A DNA stretch of 64,000 nucleotides from Pseudopyrenochaeta lycopersici (taxonomy: Eukaryota > Ascomycota > Dothideomycetes > Pleosporales > Pseudopyrenochaetaceae): positions 1,240,001-1,304,000 of the forward strand of contig NHZP01000008.1 in assembly GCA_003313425.1 (NCBI GenBank), given 5' to 3'. How positions within the stretch are numbered: the stretch's first letter is position 1; each line of letters begins with the position of its first letter. Positions 37,108-49,403 of this stretch are shown here, one piece after another. Both the position numbers and the translations under genes were made by a program. Below the pieces are notes generated by a model. It saw only the letters and a program-made list of their open reading frames with translations, was not told where the DNA came from and ran no database searches.

Positions 37108-40100
37108 TTGGTCAGTCAGAGTAGTTCAGTTTTGGATTAGGTGCTGGATTTCGGCTGGGGTTCTTCATTGATTCCGCTAGGGTAAAATACTGCACAGCGT
37201 GGAGTGCCGGTGGTGTTCGTTAAGCTGCTCTATTTTCGACTGGTTAATTGCTTTGCCAAGGCTGACAGGCTAGGTGTCACAGCCTTCAAAATATCTTCAT
37301 CTCATATGTATTAGGGTAAATGATAGGGTAGTAGACATTGCATGGGCAGAGTATAGATGTATATCCTACTCTGCCGCTTATGTTCGTTCGCTATTGCCGT
37401 GCCTAAATTGCCGTTTCTAGATGTGCAGCTAATGGCACCCTGATAGGCAGCCCCTGAGAGCAAGTCTAGTGCAGTGCCAGAATAACAATAATGCACGTTG
37501 AGCGGGACATCGTTGCTAGTTCAGACATCTCTGCAGCGTTATCAGAGTGACGGCTTCCACCAAAATCGGCGGAGCTGGTTCAATGGTCGTTCACGCAAGA
37601 CATTTCGGTCATTCCCCTATTGTTATACTCCATCCAATGTTTAGGAATACACGCGTCAAGAGATCAATTTGGTTCCACATTGCTATACATTCATTGTAGA
37701 GTATAATAAGCAATTCATTTTAGATGCCAATTCGTTGGGGTCAACTCCACATTTGCATACCAACACTTTCAGCGAGCTTCCCTACAAGTGAGTGTAATTC
37801 GCTATGCCTACTTTTGAGGACTGAATCTCTAGGAGTGTATTCAAGGAAACACGTACCAAAGGCTGAATTTTAATATATTTGAGAAATGAAATACCTTTGT
37901 CAATTTGCTGGTGGATGCTACTTCAGACCACCCTCTCCCACCCAGTCTGGTGTCGATCCAATCAGAGCTGCCGCCGTGACAACTATGTTTATGGAAGCGT
38001 TCTGAATATCTCGTTCCTTGCTGCAAAATTCCAATATAGAGACAGCTCATTAAATGTCGATATGAAGACAGAATCATAGCGAGCGTCGTTTAAGCAAATA
38101 TATTTCCAGTTCTTAGAGTACCTGTTGACGGGAACAAATTTGCTGGATGGGGCTGAAATGGATATTTGAAGCTAGCTAAACTTCTGTCTTTCTACAAGCA
38201 TATCCGCCTCCATTCTACTTGGGGTGTTTTTCATTATCGTGCATCTTTTGTACAATCATGTCTTGTCATTGCTTTAGATCAACTGTCTCAAAAGATTTCA
38301 GCCTATCTCTCCTATCTCCATGTCCCCGACAACAAAGAGAACGACTGCTCCTGCTTTCAACAAGTCTATAGTAACGTAATGCTAGAGCTTCTGAAGTACA
38401 CCTAAGAGAGCCGGGCAAGCACATCTCCCGTGCGACTTGAGCCCCAGCAGTACGCGGGCCACGAACACGTGAATATCTTTCATATTATCAAGCAGGCTAC
38501 GATGTTACAACTTATGCTTCGCCTATCAGATACGACGAAGCTTGGCCAAACACTGATGCCGTAGTGCTGCGGAACACACGTATCATCTCATGATCCTTCA
38601 GGATCCCGCGGCGCGAGACAAGTCGTCGTAAGAACATTCATCAGCACACCTAACCCCATTGCAATGAGCCTTCGACTCATGGTCACTGCTATGTTCTGTA
38701 ATAGCGTCAAACTCTGTGTCACCCTTCGGCTCGCAACTTTCTAGGATAATTAGATCAGCTAGGTGGGAAACAAGGAGTGTTGAAGTCCGTGTTTGTAGCA
38801 ACAGTCTCGCTCGTAACCTGTCGTCGATCCACGTCTACCTACTATCCTCTATAGATGTACTATGAATCGAGGTCAAGTGGTATGCGTAAAATTTGGGAAT
38901 TTTAGTGTCAGGGAAATATCGAAATGTAAGTGTGTCAATAGAAGGCCGACAAATATGTAACAAAGTTCTAGTGCCGTATGGTAGTTGAGAAACACGACAT
39001 AAATACTTGCATCATTCACTCATCAAGGCGCCAGAGAAATGCGATCTGGACCGGAAGGGGGCACAATAAATTTGTTTTCGGCAACATTCCGAGTTCTGTC
39101 TTGCATTACGGTCGCCGTCACTGAAGGCGAGGCGCTTTGATGTATCCATCCACTCAAGAGCTTCAGCACATCAAGGATTACGGAGTGTTTGCCCGATTGG
39201 CGACCATTTCTGAATCCATTCACTCGTCAGAGCAGCGCGTTGGAGCTATGCTACCTAATAATGAGGACAAGTAGGTCTGAAGCGCACTGTAACAACCGCT
39301 TCGTTCTCCAATATACATGCCCAGTATTTTCCCATTGGAGCCTTCGACTATTGATATTGTATGTCTGCTCTCATGCTTTACTCTTTGCAACGCCATTCAT
39401 CTCATGGCGGTGCACTGGGATCTTTCCCACATGTTAACTGTTCAACCCTTCCATATCCTCCCGATGAAACAAGAACCGTGGTTAGAAGGCGCATTTGAGA
39501 CAAATCCATCAATGCCAGTCGGCCACGATTTCTTGAGAGCGACAATGGACTTTCACATTCTGGGTAGGTGTGGAGAGGCTTCAGAAAGTTCTGCCGTTGC
39601 ATACCATGTGAAAATTGTTTGATCAGCCCCAGGGTCGATTTCAGCCGCATTGATCACTCGTCAGCAACCTCTGCTCCGTCTGATTAGCCTCAAGCGTGGC
39701 TGGTCGGGTAAAGTTGTCACAGCAAACACGACGCGCGTTGTTTACGACGTGCTTCCTGCACCATCAGAATTTTCTTAGCTGGTGCCTATGCCGGCATCAG
39801 TGGACTTGTAACTCGCATGTGTAGTGCCAAATGTGGCGTAAGGCCGCTGCGACGTGGTCTTCATGCAATGTCACCGTTAGTTTGGGGTTGTTGAATGCCA
39901 TTGCGGCTCGAGGTTCCGCGGTAGAGCTTGGGCGCTTTTGCAAAGTGGATTCTCAGATTTGCCATTCGCTAAAAAGGATATTCGTCAATCGCCATCTCAA
40001 CATTTCTAGATATTACAGATCCACGAATGACAATCGACGTGCTGTACGGAATGTTGACATGAACTGGCGATCACAATACAACTTTAGGGCCCGGCATGCA

Positions 40101-40506
40101 CGGTACGGATTTAGGTTTTGTAGGTACGATGGTATTATGACGTCCTCTACGCGTCCACCCGTGGCTTCCCCTGACCAATGAAGCCCCCGCATGAACCAAA
40201 GGTACGACATAGGCTTGTCTGATCCACCATCCCCATGTTCCCTTCAGCAAAGCCGGTCAATGCAATGTGCAAAAAGTATTGACAGCGAAAATTAAGATCC
40301 GACATATCTACATCCATGTCGATGACAAAAAAAGAGATCTTTGTTTACAAGAAAGAAACCAGGCCATGCTGAAGCAATCGCTTTGAAATTATTATGGGCG
40401 ACTAATAGCCCAAAGATGAGACAGGAGACGCAGTGCACAACTTTTCTTCCGTACAGGCCAACAATGAGGGGTATCATGCAATCGCTGCACTCATGAAATG
40501 CTCTCT
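37108..40506. other. Gene-poor region of 3.4 kb
   Basis: AT-rich stretch flanked by the 3' ends of PMT4 and the protease gene, so it need not contain any promoter for them. Open frames are all short, many start at non-ATG codons, and none shows protein-like motifs. I saw no terminal repeats, integrase or transposase similarity. It could be degraded repeat DNA or host a non-coding transcript; I cannot decide. Confidence 0.5.
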
Positions 40507-41904
40507 CTAAAACCTGAGCTTCGAGTCCCAGGAGTGAAGCTCGAATCGCTTGTCAATGACAACGTTGTTGGCCATGGCGGCAGCAGCGCGGGCGGCCGGG
40601 CTGCCGGTCCTGTCAGGCACCACGTAGTTCTTGACAAGACGCTTAGCAATGCCACCATCAACACCGTTGCTGAGCAACAAGTTGGCGCTTCCACCAGTGC
40701 TACCCGTTAGCTTGCCTTCGCGGGCAGTCTGAAGAAGCTTCGCCTTGAGCGCCGCGGGATTTTGGCCGAGAGTAGCAGGGTCTTGCGCCATGAGGTAGGC
40801 CATAACACCTGTAGTGTGGGGGCAAGCCATGGAAGTACCAGAGAGGAAGTTGATGATGGTGTCACCAGTGCTCCAGGCGCTGAGAATCTGCTCACCGGGG
40901 GCATAGATGTCAACGCACTTGCCGATATTCGAGAAGCTGGAGACTTGGTTGTTGATGTTGACTGAGCCGACGGTGACAACATCAGAGTTCGCTCCACCAA
41001 GATGAGCAGGAGTAGCTCCACAGGCATCAATGCCGTCGTTACCAGCAGCAACCGAGACATGAATACCGGCCTGGGAAGCACCGGCAATAACCTCATCGAC
41101 CGAGTTGGCAGTTCCTTGTAGACCCCAAGACATGCTCATGATGGAACCAACGAACCCAGGCTGCGTCTTGCGCTTCTCGTGGTTGTTGATGACCCAGTCC
41201 ATACCAGCAATGGTGTCAGAGGAGGAACCAGAACCATCGTCACCAAGCACCTTAACCTCAATGATGTTGGCTCCCTGAGCGACTCCGAACTTGGCACCTC
41301 CGGCAGTACCAGCAACGTGCGTGCCGTGACCATCACCATCGACAAAGGATCCAGTAGCAGTGAAGCCTTGTGTAGCACGGCCAGTGAAGACAGCATGGGA
41401 AGTTCGCACACCCGTGTCAATGACATAAATGTCAACACCGGCACCAAGGGACGCATCATCAAAAGAGTAGGTAAAGTCCTGGCCCTGGGGAGATCCAGAT
41501 GCACCAGCTTCGTTGGAGATTCGCTGCAGGCCCCATGGTGCACCGGACTTTTGTGTGGCGAATGATTTGATGGTAGTCTTTTCTTCAACGTAGGCTACTT
41601 CACCCAGTGATTGAAAGGCCTCGGCGTGCTTGTCACAGATGTTCAGGATGAAGACTTTGGTGTAGTTGTTGGTTGATTCGTAGACCAGGGCGTCGTCACC
41701 GTTGAGTGCCATCATCTCGAGATAATCACTGAGCTTCTTCGGTATGGTCTCATTGCGCATAAAAGTGATGATGTACTCTTTGGTCTCCAGAGAATGGTTA
41801 GATGCGGGCTTGCCGATGAAACCTTGACCCTTTCCTTGAGGAGGGGAAAGAGCGGTGGTGCACGCGGCCAAAAGGGCAGCGGTAAGGGCGAAGAAAGTCT
41901 TCAT
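40507..41904 (-). CDS. Subtilisin-like serine protease, proteinase K type (S8A)
   Basis: Single-exon gene, 465 aa, encoding a secreted endopeptidase made as a prepro-protein. Signal peptide at 1-19 (MKTFFALTAALLAACTTAL), inhibitor I9 propeptide about 42-113 (EYIITFMRNETIPKKL to VAYVEEKTTIKSF), and catalytic domain about 118-395. The triad is Asp163 (YVIDTGV), His193 (DGHGTHVAGT) and Ser358 (SGTSMACPH), with Asn289 of AAGND as the oxyanion residue. After the catalytic domain a tail of roughly 70 residues, Ala-rich and basic (ARAAAAMANNVVIDKRFEL), has no named domain; it could be a C-terminal propeptide. Family members degrade extracellular protein, and some are allergens or plant-interaction factors in related fungi; nothing here shows which applies. 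The missing introns contrast with most neighbours. Confidence 0.93.
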   Translation of the reverse strand: MKTFFALTAALLAACTTALSPPQGKGQGFIGKPASNHSLETKEYIITFMRNETIPKKLSDYLEMMALNGDDALVYESTNNYTKVFILNICDKHAEAFQSLGEVAYVEEKTTIKSFATQKSGAPWGLQRISNEAGASGSPQGQDFTYSFDDASLGAGVDIYVIDTGVRTSHAVFTGRATQGFTATGSFVDGDGHGTHVAGTAGGAKFGVAQGANIIEVKVLGDDGSGSSSDTIAGMDWVINNHEKRKTQPGFVGSIMSMSWGLQGTANSVDEVIAGASQAGIHVSVAAGNDGIDACGATPAHLGGANSDVVTVGSVNINNQVSSFSNIGKCVDIYAPGEQILSAWSTGDTIINFLSGTSMACPHTTGVMAYLMAQDPATLGQNPAALKAKLLQTAREGKLTGSTGGSANLLLSNGVDGGIAKRLVKNYVVPDRTGSPAARAAAAMANNVVIDKRFELHSWDSKLRF

Positions 41905-44293
41905 GATGGATTACAGAAAGGATTCGGTAGGGAAGGAAGTTGTCGTTGGAGGGGTAAATGGGTGCAAGTGGCCGTTGTATAGGTCACGCAGAATGAATGG
42001 AGGAGCGCTGCCAAGTGTTAACGTCTGCTGCAGTGTGGACCAACGGTAAGATGAAGCGTTGAAACCGATGGGAAACCGCCCAGCTTTTGGAAAGAAGAAC
42101 AAGAAGTAACAGGCAAGGTGGAGGCTGTCGGAGCCGACCAGCGTGAGACACAGTATAAACAAGTCAAGATGGGCTTGTGTGGGGTAGGGCCATGTGCGGA
42201 CTTTGAGGTAGACGGGGTATAGCATGGCAGCCTTAGGTTCCAGCATGATGGAGGTACTTACATCAACGCGCAAGCAGTGAAGGTGCGGCGGAAAGCTGTG
42301 TCAGGTATGAGGAGCTGTGCGTATGAGCCAAGGCGTGCACAGCACGAGGAGGTGAATGAAAGATACGGCTGGGAGGGAAAAGGAAGTGAAGGAGTGGAAA
42401 GAGCGAGTGGTAAAAACGAAGGCTATCTACCAGAGGCAGGCACTCTAAATGAATGAATGAATGTGAGGGTTAAAGAAAGAAGGTGTTTGACTGCTGTAGG
42501 AGGAAAAGAAGGACCAAGACTAAAGACAGGAGCATGGGGCTGCGGAGCCCATGGCCAGATGTACTCGCGTTGCAGGCGTCCAGGCCATAGTGACCAAGCT
42601 CCGCGAAGAATCATCCGCATTTGAAACGCCTTGGCAAGCGACTAGCTCCCGCGAGCGACCATGCCCAATTCAATGGTGAAGGCCGCGGGCTAGGGCAACT
42701 GGACTGCTTCAGTCGTTGGACCTGCAGCGGGCGGCGGGTGTCGAGGCGCGATTGGGGCGCCTCGGGAGATTGTTTGGCTACGCTTGGGGACTGTGTGTGA
42801 CGATGGGTAAGAGGAGGCGCGTGGAGCTCTGCAGCCGTCGCTGGCTGGCTGGGCGTGGACGTCCAAATCGGCAGCCGTCACCGCGCGACGTTGACGCAGA
42901 AGGCAGGAGCACTCGTCAGGGGCGGCGCGCTGATTGGCTCTCGGCACCTGAAACAACAACCGCCTACAGCGCGGCCGAATCAGGCAAGCCCCGTAGGCCA
43001 CTCCCCACATCACGCATAAACCCGCACTCAACATAGGACCCGCTTTGGACGCGCTAACAGGCTGCCCTGCGCGTCAAAATCTTTCATGCACCATGGCGAA
43101 ACCAAATCGTGGCGTCCAACGAGCGCTGCCGCCCTGGTGCCACACGGCACGTCCGGCACTCTTGACCCCTTCCTCCCCCCCGAGGAGATTCGCTGTCGTT
43201 GGTGCGTGTCAAAAGTAACCAAAACCAAACAATCTTAGCCACCCAGTCGCCGTCACCCGTCAAGGCGACGTTTCACCCGCTGATGAAGGGACTCGTGTAC
43301 ACACCGACTGCACTTGCTGTGCTGCCGTGGACGCGCACATGCATGTGAGATGCGAGACCTATGCCGTGAGATGCGAGGCCCATACCGTGAGAATGCCGTG
43401 AGCATGCTGCTGTACCACTACCTCTTCGACTGTGCCATGCGTCTCTCTCTCGCGGCCGTTGATCGCCCAGTCCTCCTCGGATCCGACTTTCTGCCTCTTG
43501 CTTGCAGGCAAACGGACTTGTTTGAGGCTGTCAAACACAAAGTCCGAAATACAACGTGAGAAACAACCACGGCCACAATCCCATTGCTACATCGACACGG
43601 CATAAATACTCGCCACTTCCCGCATCTCTTTTAATGTCAACGTTCACGGCATAAACAGCAGAGGAAACGGAAAAAGTGACGTTGTTTTAAACATACTCTT
43701 CCACCGTCGCTGCGCCCCAGGCCGACAGGGTTCAGCGCTCTGGATCCAGGGTGCCTGGTCGTGCTCCTGCAGCCTCCAATCTATCTGGCAACTGCATCTG
43801 CGCCATGGGGACCCTGAAATCATATTGATTGAATCATTGTCGTGAGATGCAATGTCGGACATGGTATGGTGACTGCAACATGCACATTTTAAGCAAATTC
43901 CATCTACCAAAATCCTGGAATCTCACCCCTTTTGGATATTTTTATCATCAGAGAGGCCAAATGCGGTCAACCAACCAAAAAAACTTCACTTATTATCAAG
44001 TTTGGCTAGCAAATACACTAGTATGACAGACTTACTTTTTGTTACTGGGAACAGCTATATCCCACTAGCCGCCCAGTATTAGGTACCAGGTATAGTGCCC
44101 ACCTTACAGTAGAAATTGTACTTCATAATAATACACCCCAATGACCATCAAAATACTATGATTTGTTACAAAGAATTTACAAGCACCGATCTCAACTCTC
44201 AAGCGAGCCCTTTGCTCATGCGTTCGCTAATCTCTAAGCAAAGTAGAACTCCAATTTCCCCATGCTTCATCTAATAGTAACATTGTGTGACAT
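41905..44293. other. Intergenic region of 2.4 kb between protease and VPS10
   Basis: The right part of this stretch follows the VPS10 stop codon and the left part precedes the protease start. An AATG tandem (3 copies) lies near 42449-42462. An imperfect tandem repeat of about 24 bp, sharing GAGATGCGAGRCC and CCGTGAGA, lies at 43344-43402. The segment 42500-43200 is GC-rich, while 43560-44290 is AT-rich. No coding region can be supported. Confidence 0.45.
43344..43402. repeat. Short imperfect tandem repeat
   Basis: Two imperfect copies of a unit of about 24 bp (TGAGATGCGAG-CC-AT-CCG) followed by partial copies of CCGTGAG. It lies in non-coding sequence. Confidence 0.55.
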
Positions 44294-47200
44294 TCACACA
44301 TCCTCATCACTATCCTCCCCAAGCAGCTCGCCCTCGTCAGGATCCACCACCGCGTAGTCACCGCGACCTCTTGCAAACGAGCTCCTACTCGTATACGTCC
44401 GTCCACCGTACCCACCTCCCATCCTGCTTGCAGCGAACCTCCATATACTGCCAATTAGCAGGGGGATGGCAGCAACAACAGCCACCAACCCGGAGATAGC
44501 AGCCACGGGCCACTGAACCCATGGCGCATCACTATCGAACGCCCCACCACTCCCTCCATCACCCAGCCTAATCCTCCCAAACTTGCCATCCCAATTCCGC
44601 CAGACGTAGTACCCAATCCCGCCTGCGGCAAGGAATGGAATGACTACCGCCATGAAAACACCAAATCCAGAGATGCCGTGTTTCTTCTCAAACTCTTCCT
44701 CAAAGCCAGGGCACGCGTGCACTTCGCCGGTCTTGTCGTATTCGTTGCCGCCTTCGCATGTCGAGAGTGGGATTTTGCGATAGGGAGTGTTGTCCCACCA
44801 TTCGCGAGCACCTTGTTCGCACACAGCCTTAGGGTCTTTGAGAGTAAGGCCTGGGATGAGGGCACATTCGCCGCCGGGTTGCCGTTCATAGTTGTATGCG
44901 CTAGTGGTGTTTGTTAGCATAATGTAATTATCAAGGCCAATGGAGAAGCATACCATTCATAATCGCGCCGGGTGCAAGAACAATTCCTAGCAATATCATG
45001 CATATGGTCGATCCTCTCGCTATTTTTGCACTTGGCGTCGCGCTTCTTACGATGGTATTGTGCAACATGGCCAAACAGACATTCTGGATTGTCTTGCTGC
45101 AAGGGGTGCTGTGGCGACCAAAGGTCGTAGTCTCCGTTCGTAGGATCTTTCTCGTTCAATTTGCACTTTCTGTCAAACTCTGACAGTCCAGAGAAGTCAA
45201 CATTGACCGCGACGAGTTCTTTTCCATCCCTCCCCCAGAGAAGGAAGTTGAGTGAGGTGTCGCTTGGGACCGTAGTGATTGTATCGACCCGAATTCTGTG
45301 CTCTGAAAACTTGAAGAGATCCCACTTGTTGCCACTGTCGAGGGTGTAGTACAAGTGGTCAGTGTCCTCGCCCCGACGGACAATGACAATAACAGAACCT
45401 TGATCGCCAAACTCCCAGGCGTAGGCACCTTTCTTGACCTCCTTCCAGGTAAGGCCTGCGTCAGTGGTCATGAAAGTATTGGCTTCACCAAACGTGCTGA
45501 GTTCTGGACCGACATTGCCGACGCCGAGCATCAGGCCCACCGCAGTTGGGGAGGAATACATCTCGCGAGGATCTGCACGTTCCGTGTAGCCGTGGATATG
45601 TAACCCACACTTCGTTTTGTCTGATACGTCGCAGCCATACGGTTTGTTATCAGAGTCTTTCTCTGGAGCTTGAAGGCCCTCCCAGTCTGCACCATCATTG
45701 TGAGTAATTCGACTCTGTTTCTTTTTCTTAGAGCCATTGTTGACTTCGTCCACATTCGTGACAACGTTCGCAACTGCAACACCTTCCAGACCCTGCAATT
45801 TCTCAAAGTCGACGTAGCCTTCCGTATTTCTGTTCACAGCATTCAAGCTCATCACATATGATGTGCCATTGCTGTTGCTTTTGATGATTGAGCCGTACTC
45901 CTGATCCGGTCGTGGATTGACGGTAACATGGAGGAACACCGCGTGTGTGGAGCTCTCAAGTACGGTATAGGCCGTCTGGTGGATATCGAAGAACTTGGGG
46001 GGGAATTTGGCTTCCGCAAAAGTATTAGCATCAAGACTAGCGTCCAGATGTAAAGTTTTGCCGTCATCGCCCTTGGTTGCCACCACAATGAACTCGGACA
46101 TCGTTGCGAACTCAACCACAGACTTGAACTTGACATCCTTCTTCTTGAACCAATCGTCGCTAGAAATGAGTTCTAATGGCGCGCCCATCTCCTCGTTTGT
46201 ATGTTGCTCACAGAACACTTGCTCCTCCTTGACATTCCGACCAGCCTCACGCCAGACAAAGGCACATTTTTTGACGTAGGGCACGAGAGACTCCCAACTC
46301 TCTTCCTGGCCATTCTTTTGAGAGACGTAGGCAACAGTATGGCAGTCTTTGTCTCCTATCTTTTCACAGTTCTTGCCACCCATCCAGATTATCCAATGCG
46401 GTTGCTTGGGATGAAACTGCATAATTTGGAGCATCTCCCGGTTTGGCATGACAGGGGCCTGGAAGTAATGGATGCTATCGTGTAGCCCACGGTTTTCAGA
46501 GTAATATACCTTCTTAGTCGCCGTCAAGAAGTATACATAATTGCTGTCGTGTTGGTGGGGGTAGATCCTGACAATTTCATCGTCAATCGCCTTCTTCCAC
46601 TTCTTTCCATGATCGTGAGTGATCCAGGCAGTGCGCTCGTCAGTCAGCATGACTACCGTCTCGTCCGTATCCCGAGTGTTCCCGTTTTCATCACTACCTT
46701 GAGTGTTGCGCTCGAGATAGTACTGCTCCATGAAGTTGCTGCCCTTGAATCTAGTGATCTCGCTGGTGATCTTGTCTGTCTTTGGTGCTGGTTTCTCTAC
46801 CGCATCGCACTGGCGCTCGACTTCCTTATCTTTGTCCGTCTTGCCTGTGCACTGGTTGCCAGGAATCTTTCTCCAGCCTGAACTACTTTTGTATGTCTTT
46901 GCGTTACCCTCACAAGCGCCTTTTGGAAGTTTCAGTGAGTCCGACGGTACGCATTTCTTATCTTTACCCTCGCCTTCAGGCTTGAAGTTGAAGTCACACT
47001 CGTAGTCCCTGGATTCGTCGCACTCACACGGTTCAAAGGTTGGTACCGGATCATTGAAGACGTCTCCAACGAAACAGTCGGCATCCCACTTGCGTCTGCG
47101 GAACAACTGCTTGTGCCCCATGACGCAACTTGGCTTGCCATCTTGTTCTTTTCGCACTGGCCACTTCGGTTCAAAGTCTTTATCTTCACACTTCCGCTCG

Positions 47201-48890
47201 TGGAGGCCGTTGAAGTCTAGATGGATGATGACGTGCTCTCGGCCACCACCGTCTTTCTTCTTAGATGCGTAAAGCATAAATTTCAAGCTTGTCGAGTCAG
47301 GTAGTGTGGTCAGTTCGCGAGCACGGAACTTATAATCGAGCTGGATTTTATTCCAAGTATCCTTTCGTCCATGCTTGAGCGAATATCTGATGGTATCGGT
47401 ATCTCCCTCATCAAACACTGCTACTAGGACCGAGCCTTGGTCGCCAAACTCGTACTTGTGCGCTTCTTCAAGAGCCAACTCCCAGGTGAGGCCTGCGTCA
47501 TCGGAGACGTAAAGATCACCATCGGTGTATTTGCCGAGATAATCGCCAGTATTTCCTACTCCCATGACGATGCCAGGAGCGGGACTGGAGAAAACCCGGC
47601 CACTATTGTGCAGGTTGGTTACAGAGTGCAGGTGTAGCTCTGTATCCTTTCCCTTAATGCTAAGCTTCTCGAATGTCCTTCCATCGTCAAAACTGATTCG
47701 AGATTTTAGTTTCTTGTTCTGGCCAGATTTCTCAACCTCTTTCCAGTTGTCTACGGTGTTGACCAGCACTACACCTTGTATGTTGGCAATCTTCTCGAAA
47801 TCGACGTAGCCATCCTGATTACGGTTTGTGTGCTCGGCGTTCTTGGTGAAGTAGGTTCCGTTGGAATTGCTCGTGTACAGGTTTCCCATGGCGACATACT
47901 TGGACGTCATGACATCAACCTGAATGCTGTAGTTTGTCGACTCGAGTATGGTATATGCATCCTCCTCAATCTTGTGGTCACCAAATTCGGCATGGTGCCA
48001 TGTTTCGGTATCCTCGGTGACGTAGAGGGATAACTCGTTCGAGTGCTCGGATTTGGCGGCGGCGACGAGGTAGCCTTTCACGGCGGCCATATTTGCCATT
48101 CCTTGTACAGTGCGCTTGGAGGACATGACAGGTTCTTCGTCATCCTTGAAGTAGCTGTGCTCGTTAGTCACTGCAACATGTGTAGGTCAGATGGCCACCC
48201 ACTTGTCAGTCATCAGGAGTCTGAAGTCCTTGGATCGGTCCGAGTATTTGCCCCTTGTGATGCACAGGATGCGCTTATCGTGCTTGTCTGTGCCAAGGAG
48301 GAACCGCTCAGAGCTCTTGGCCCATTGACACATTCGGCGGTCCTCGATGAGGACTTTGGGTTCTGACTTGAAGCCATCTTCGGTGTAGTATGTCTGCCAT
48401 GATGTCAACGGCCCGTCAAACGTGCAACTTGAGTAGAAACCCTCACCCTTCCGAGACACGGCGCAGTGAAGCAGTTTTCGATCTCGTTGATAAGAATCTT
48501 TTTGTTGTCTTGCGCATGCCAGCCAACAGGTCCATTCGGCGAGGGCGGGAACTCTGTTTTGAAGCTAGCCCATGTTTCTCCCTGATCGTACGTAATCCAG
48601 TGTTTATCTTCGCTCAAAACCAAAGCCACCTTGTTATCATACGGGTTCTTGAGAATGCCCAGTCCGTGCAAGTCCTCTAGTGGTTTCCAGCCCTTGCCTG
48701 CGTCGGGTGACCGCCATATCTTGCCGGTCTCGAGCTCTTGTACTAATGCGATGGCCGAATCATCAAAGTACATGAGATTGACCAGCTCGTTGCGGAACGG
48801 CGTTGTCTCGACGAAGGGCTCATCTTTGGCGGCGGCAGAGGATGCCAGCGCCAGCAGAGCGGGCAGCAGTAGGCCCTTAAGGTATCTCAT
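44294..48890 (-). CDS. VPS10: Vacuolar protein sorting receptor Vps10 (sortilin family)
   Basis: Type I membrane receptor that sorts carboxypeptidase Y and other hydrolases from late Golgi to the endosome. Exons are complement(48447..48890, 48203..48393, 44954..48154, 44294..44900), about 1480 aa, the family length. Signal peptide MRYLKGLLLPALLALASSAA, then two Vps10 ten-bladed propeller domains with BNR/Asp-box repeats (SPDAGKGWKPL, SDDAGLTWEL, TTDAGLTWKEV) and Cys-rich 10CC modules (CECDESRDYECDFNF; ARNCSCTRRDYECAYNYE). A transmembrane segment at about 1358-1379 (VFMAVVIPFLAAGGIGYYVW) precedes a second hydrophobic stretch at about 1411-1432. The cytosolic tail ends GELLGEDSDEDV. Introns are 53, 48 and 53 bp. 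The 48-bp intron has a perfect CTAAC branch site and a decoy CAG upstream. Confidence 0.95.
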
Positions 48891-49403
48891 GATGCATGAA
48901 GGCGGAGGGAAGAGTCGGGGTGAGTGGACAGATAACACAGATGGGCTGCTTCGCCCTCCACAGCCTTGTCAGAAAGCTGAAGGCAGACGGCCCCCGAGTT
49001 GCCGCTTGGCGCTCTGGAACAATCGACGCGCCGCACGGAGAAGCTGCGCCGCGTGTTTCAACGACGAACAGGAATTGGAATAGGGAGACGTGGTTATGGT
49101 TATACAAAGGAAAGCGTGGCTAGAGATGGAATGGCGCTATAGGGATAAGAGAACTGGACACATGCGGCGACGCAGACATGCCGCGTGGTGACGAATGAGC
49201 GGAGCTTGCGGGTGGCCGCACGCCCGCCGTCAACCTCCGCAGCCACAATCCTTGTCGCTTGTGGAACTCTTGCTGGTCCAGCGCCATCAACCTTATATAT
49301 ACACTCAGCAATTCGACGCGAGATATTCGACGCGAGATATTCGACGCGGTTTCTCCTGTTGCAATAATATACACAAAATGTTACCAAGGGCCATCACACT
49401 ACG
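48891..49403. promoter_or_regulatory. VPS10 upstream region
   Basis: About 510 bp between the VPS10 start and the 3' end of the next minus-strand gene. It should contain the VPS10 promoter and the other gene's 3' end. The 14-bp tandem repeat listed separately lies here. Confidence 0.45.
49311..49348. repeat. 14-bp tandem repeat, 2.7 copies
   Basis: Two perfect copies of ATTCGACGCGAGAT followed by ten matching bases of a third. It lies about 420 bp upstream of the VPS10 start codon and 50 bp from the end of the neighbouring gene. Function unknown. Confidence 0.9.

Noticed and set aside
48405..48459. Apparent frameshift in VPS10 near residue 148
   Set aside because: It is a 53-bp intron with a GTGAGG donor and GGCAG acceptor; removing it restores the family sequence.
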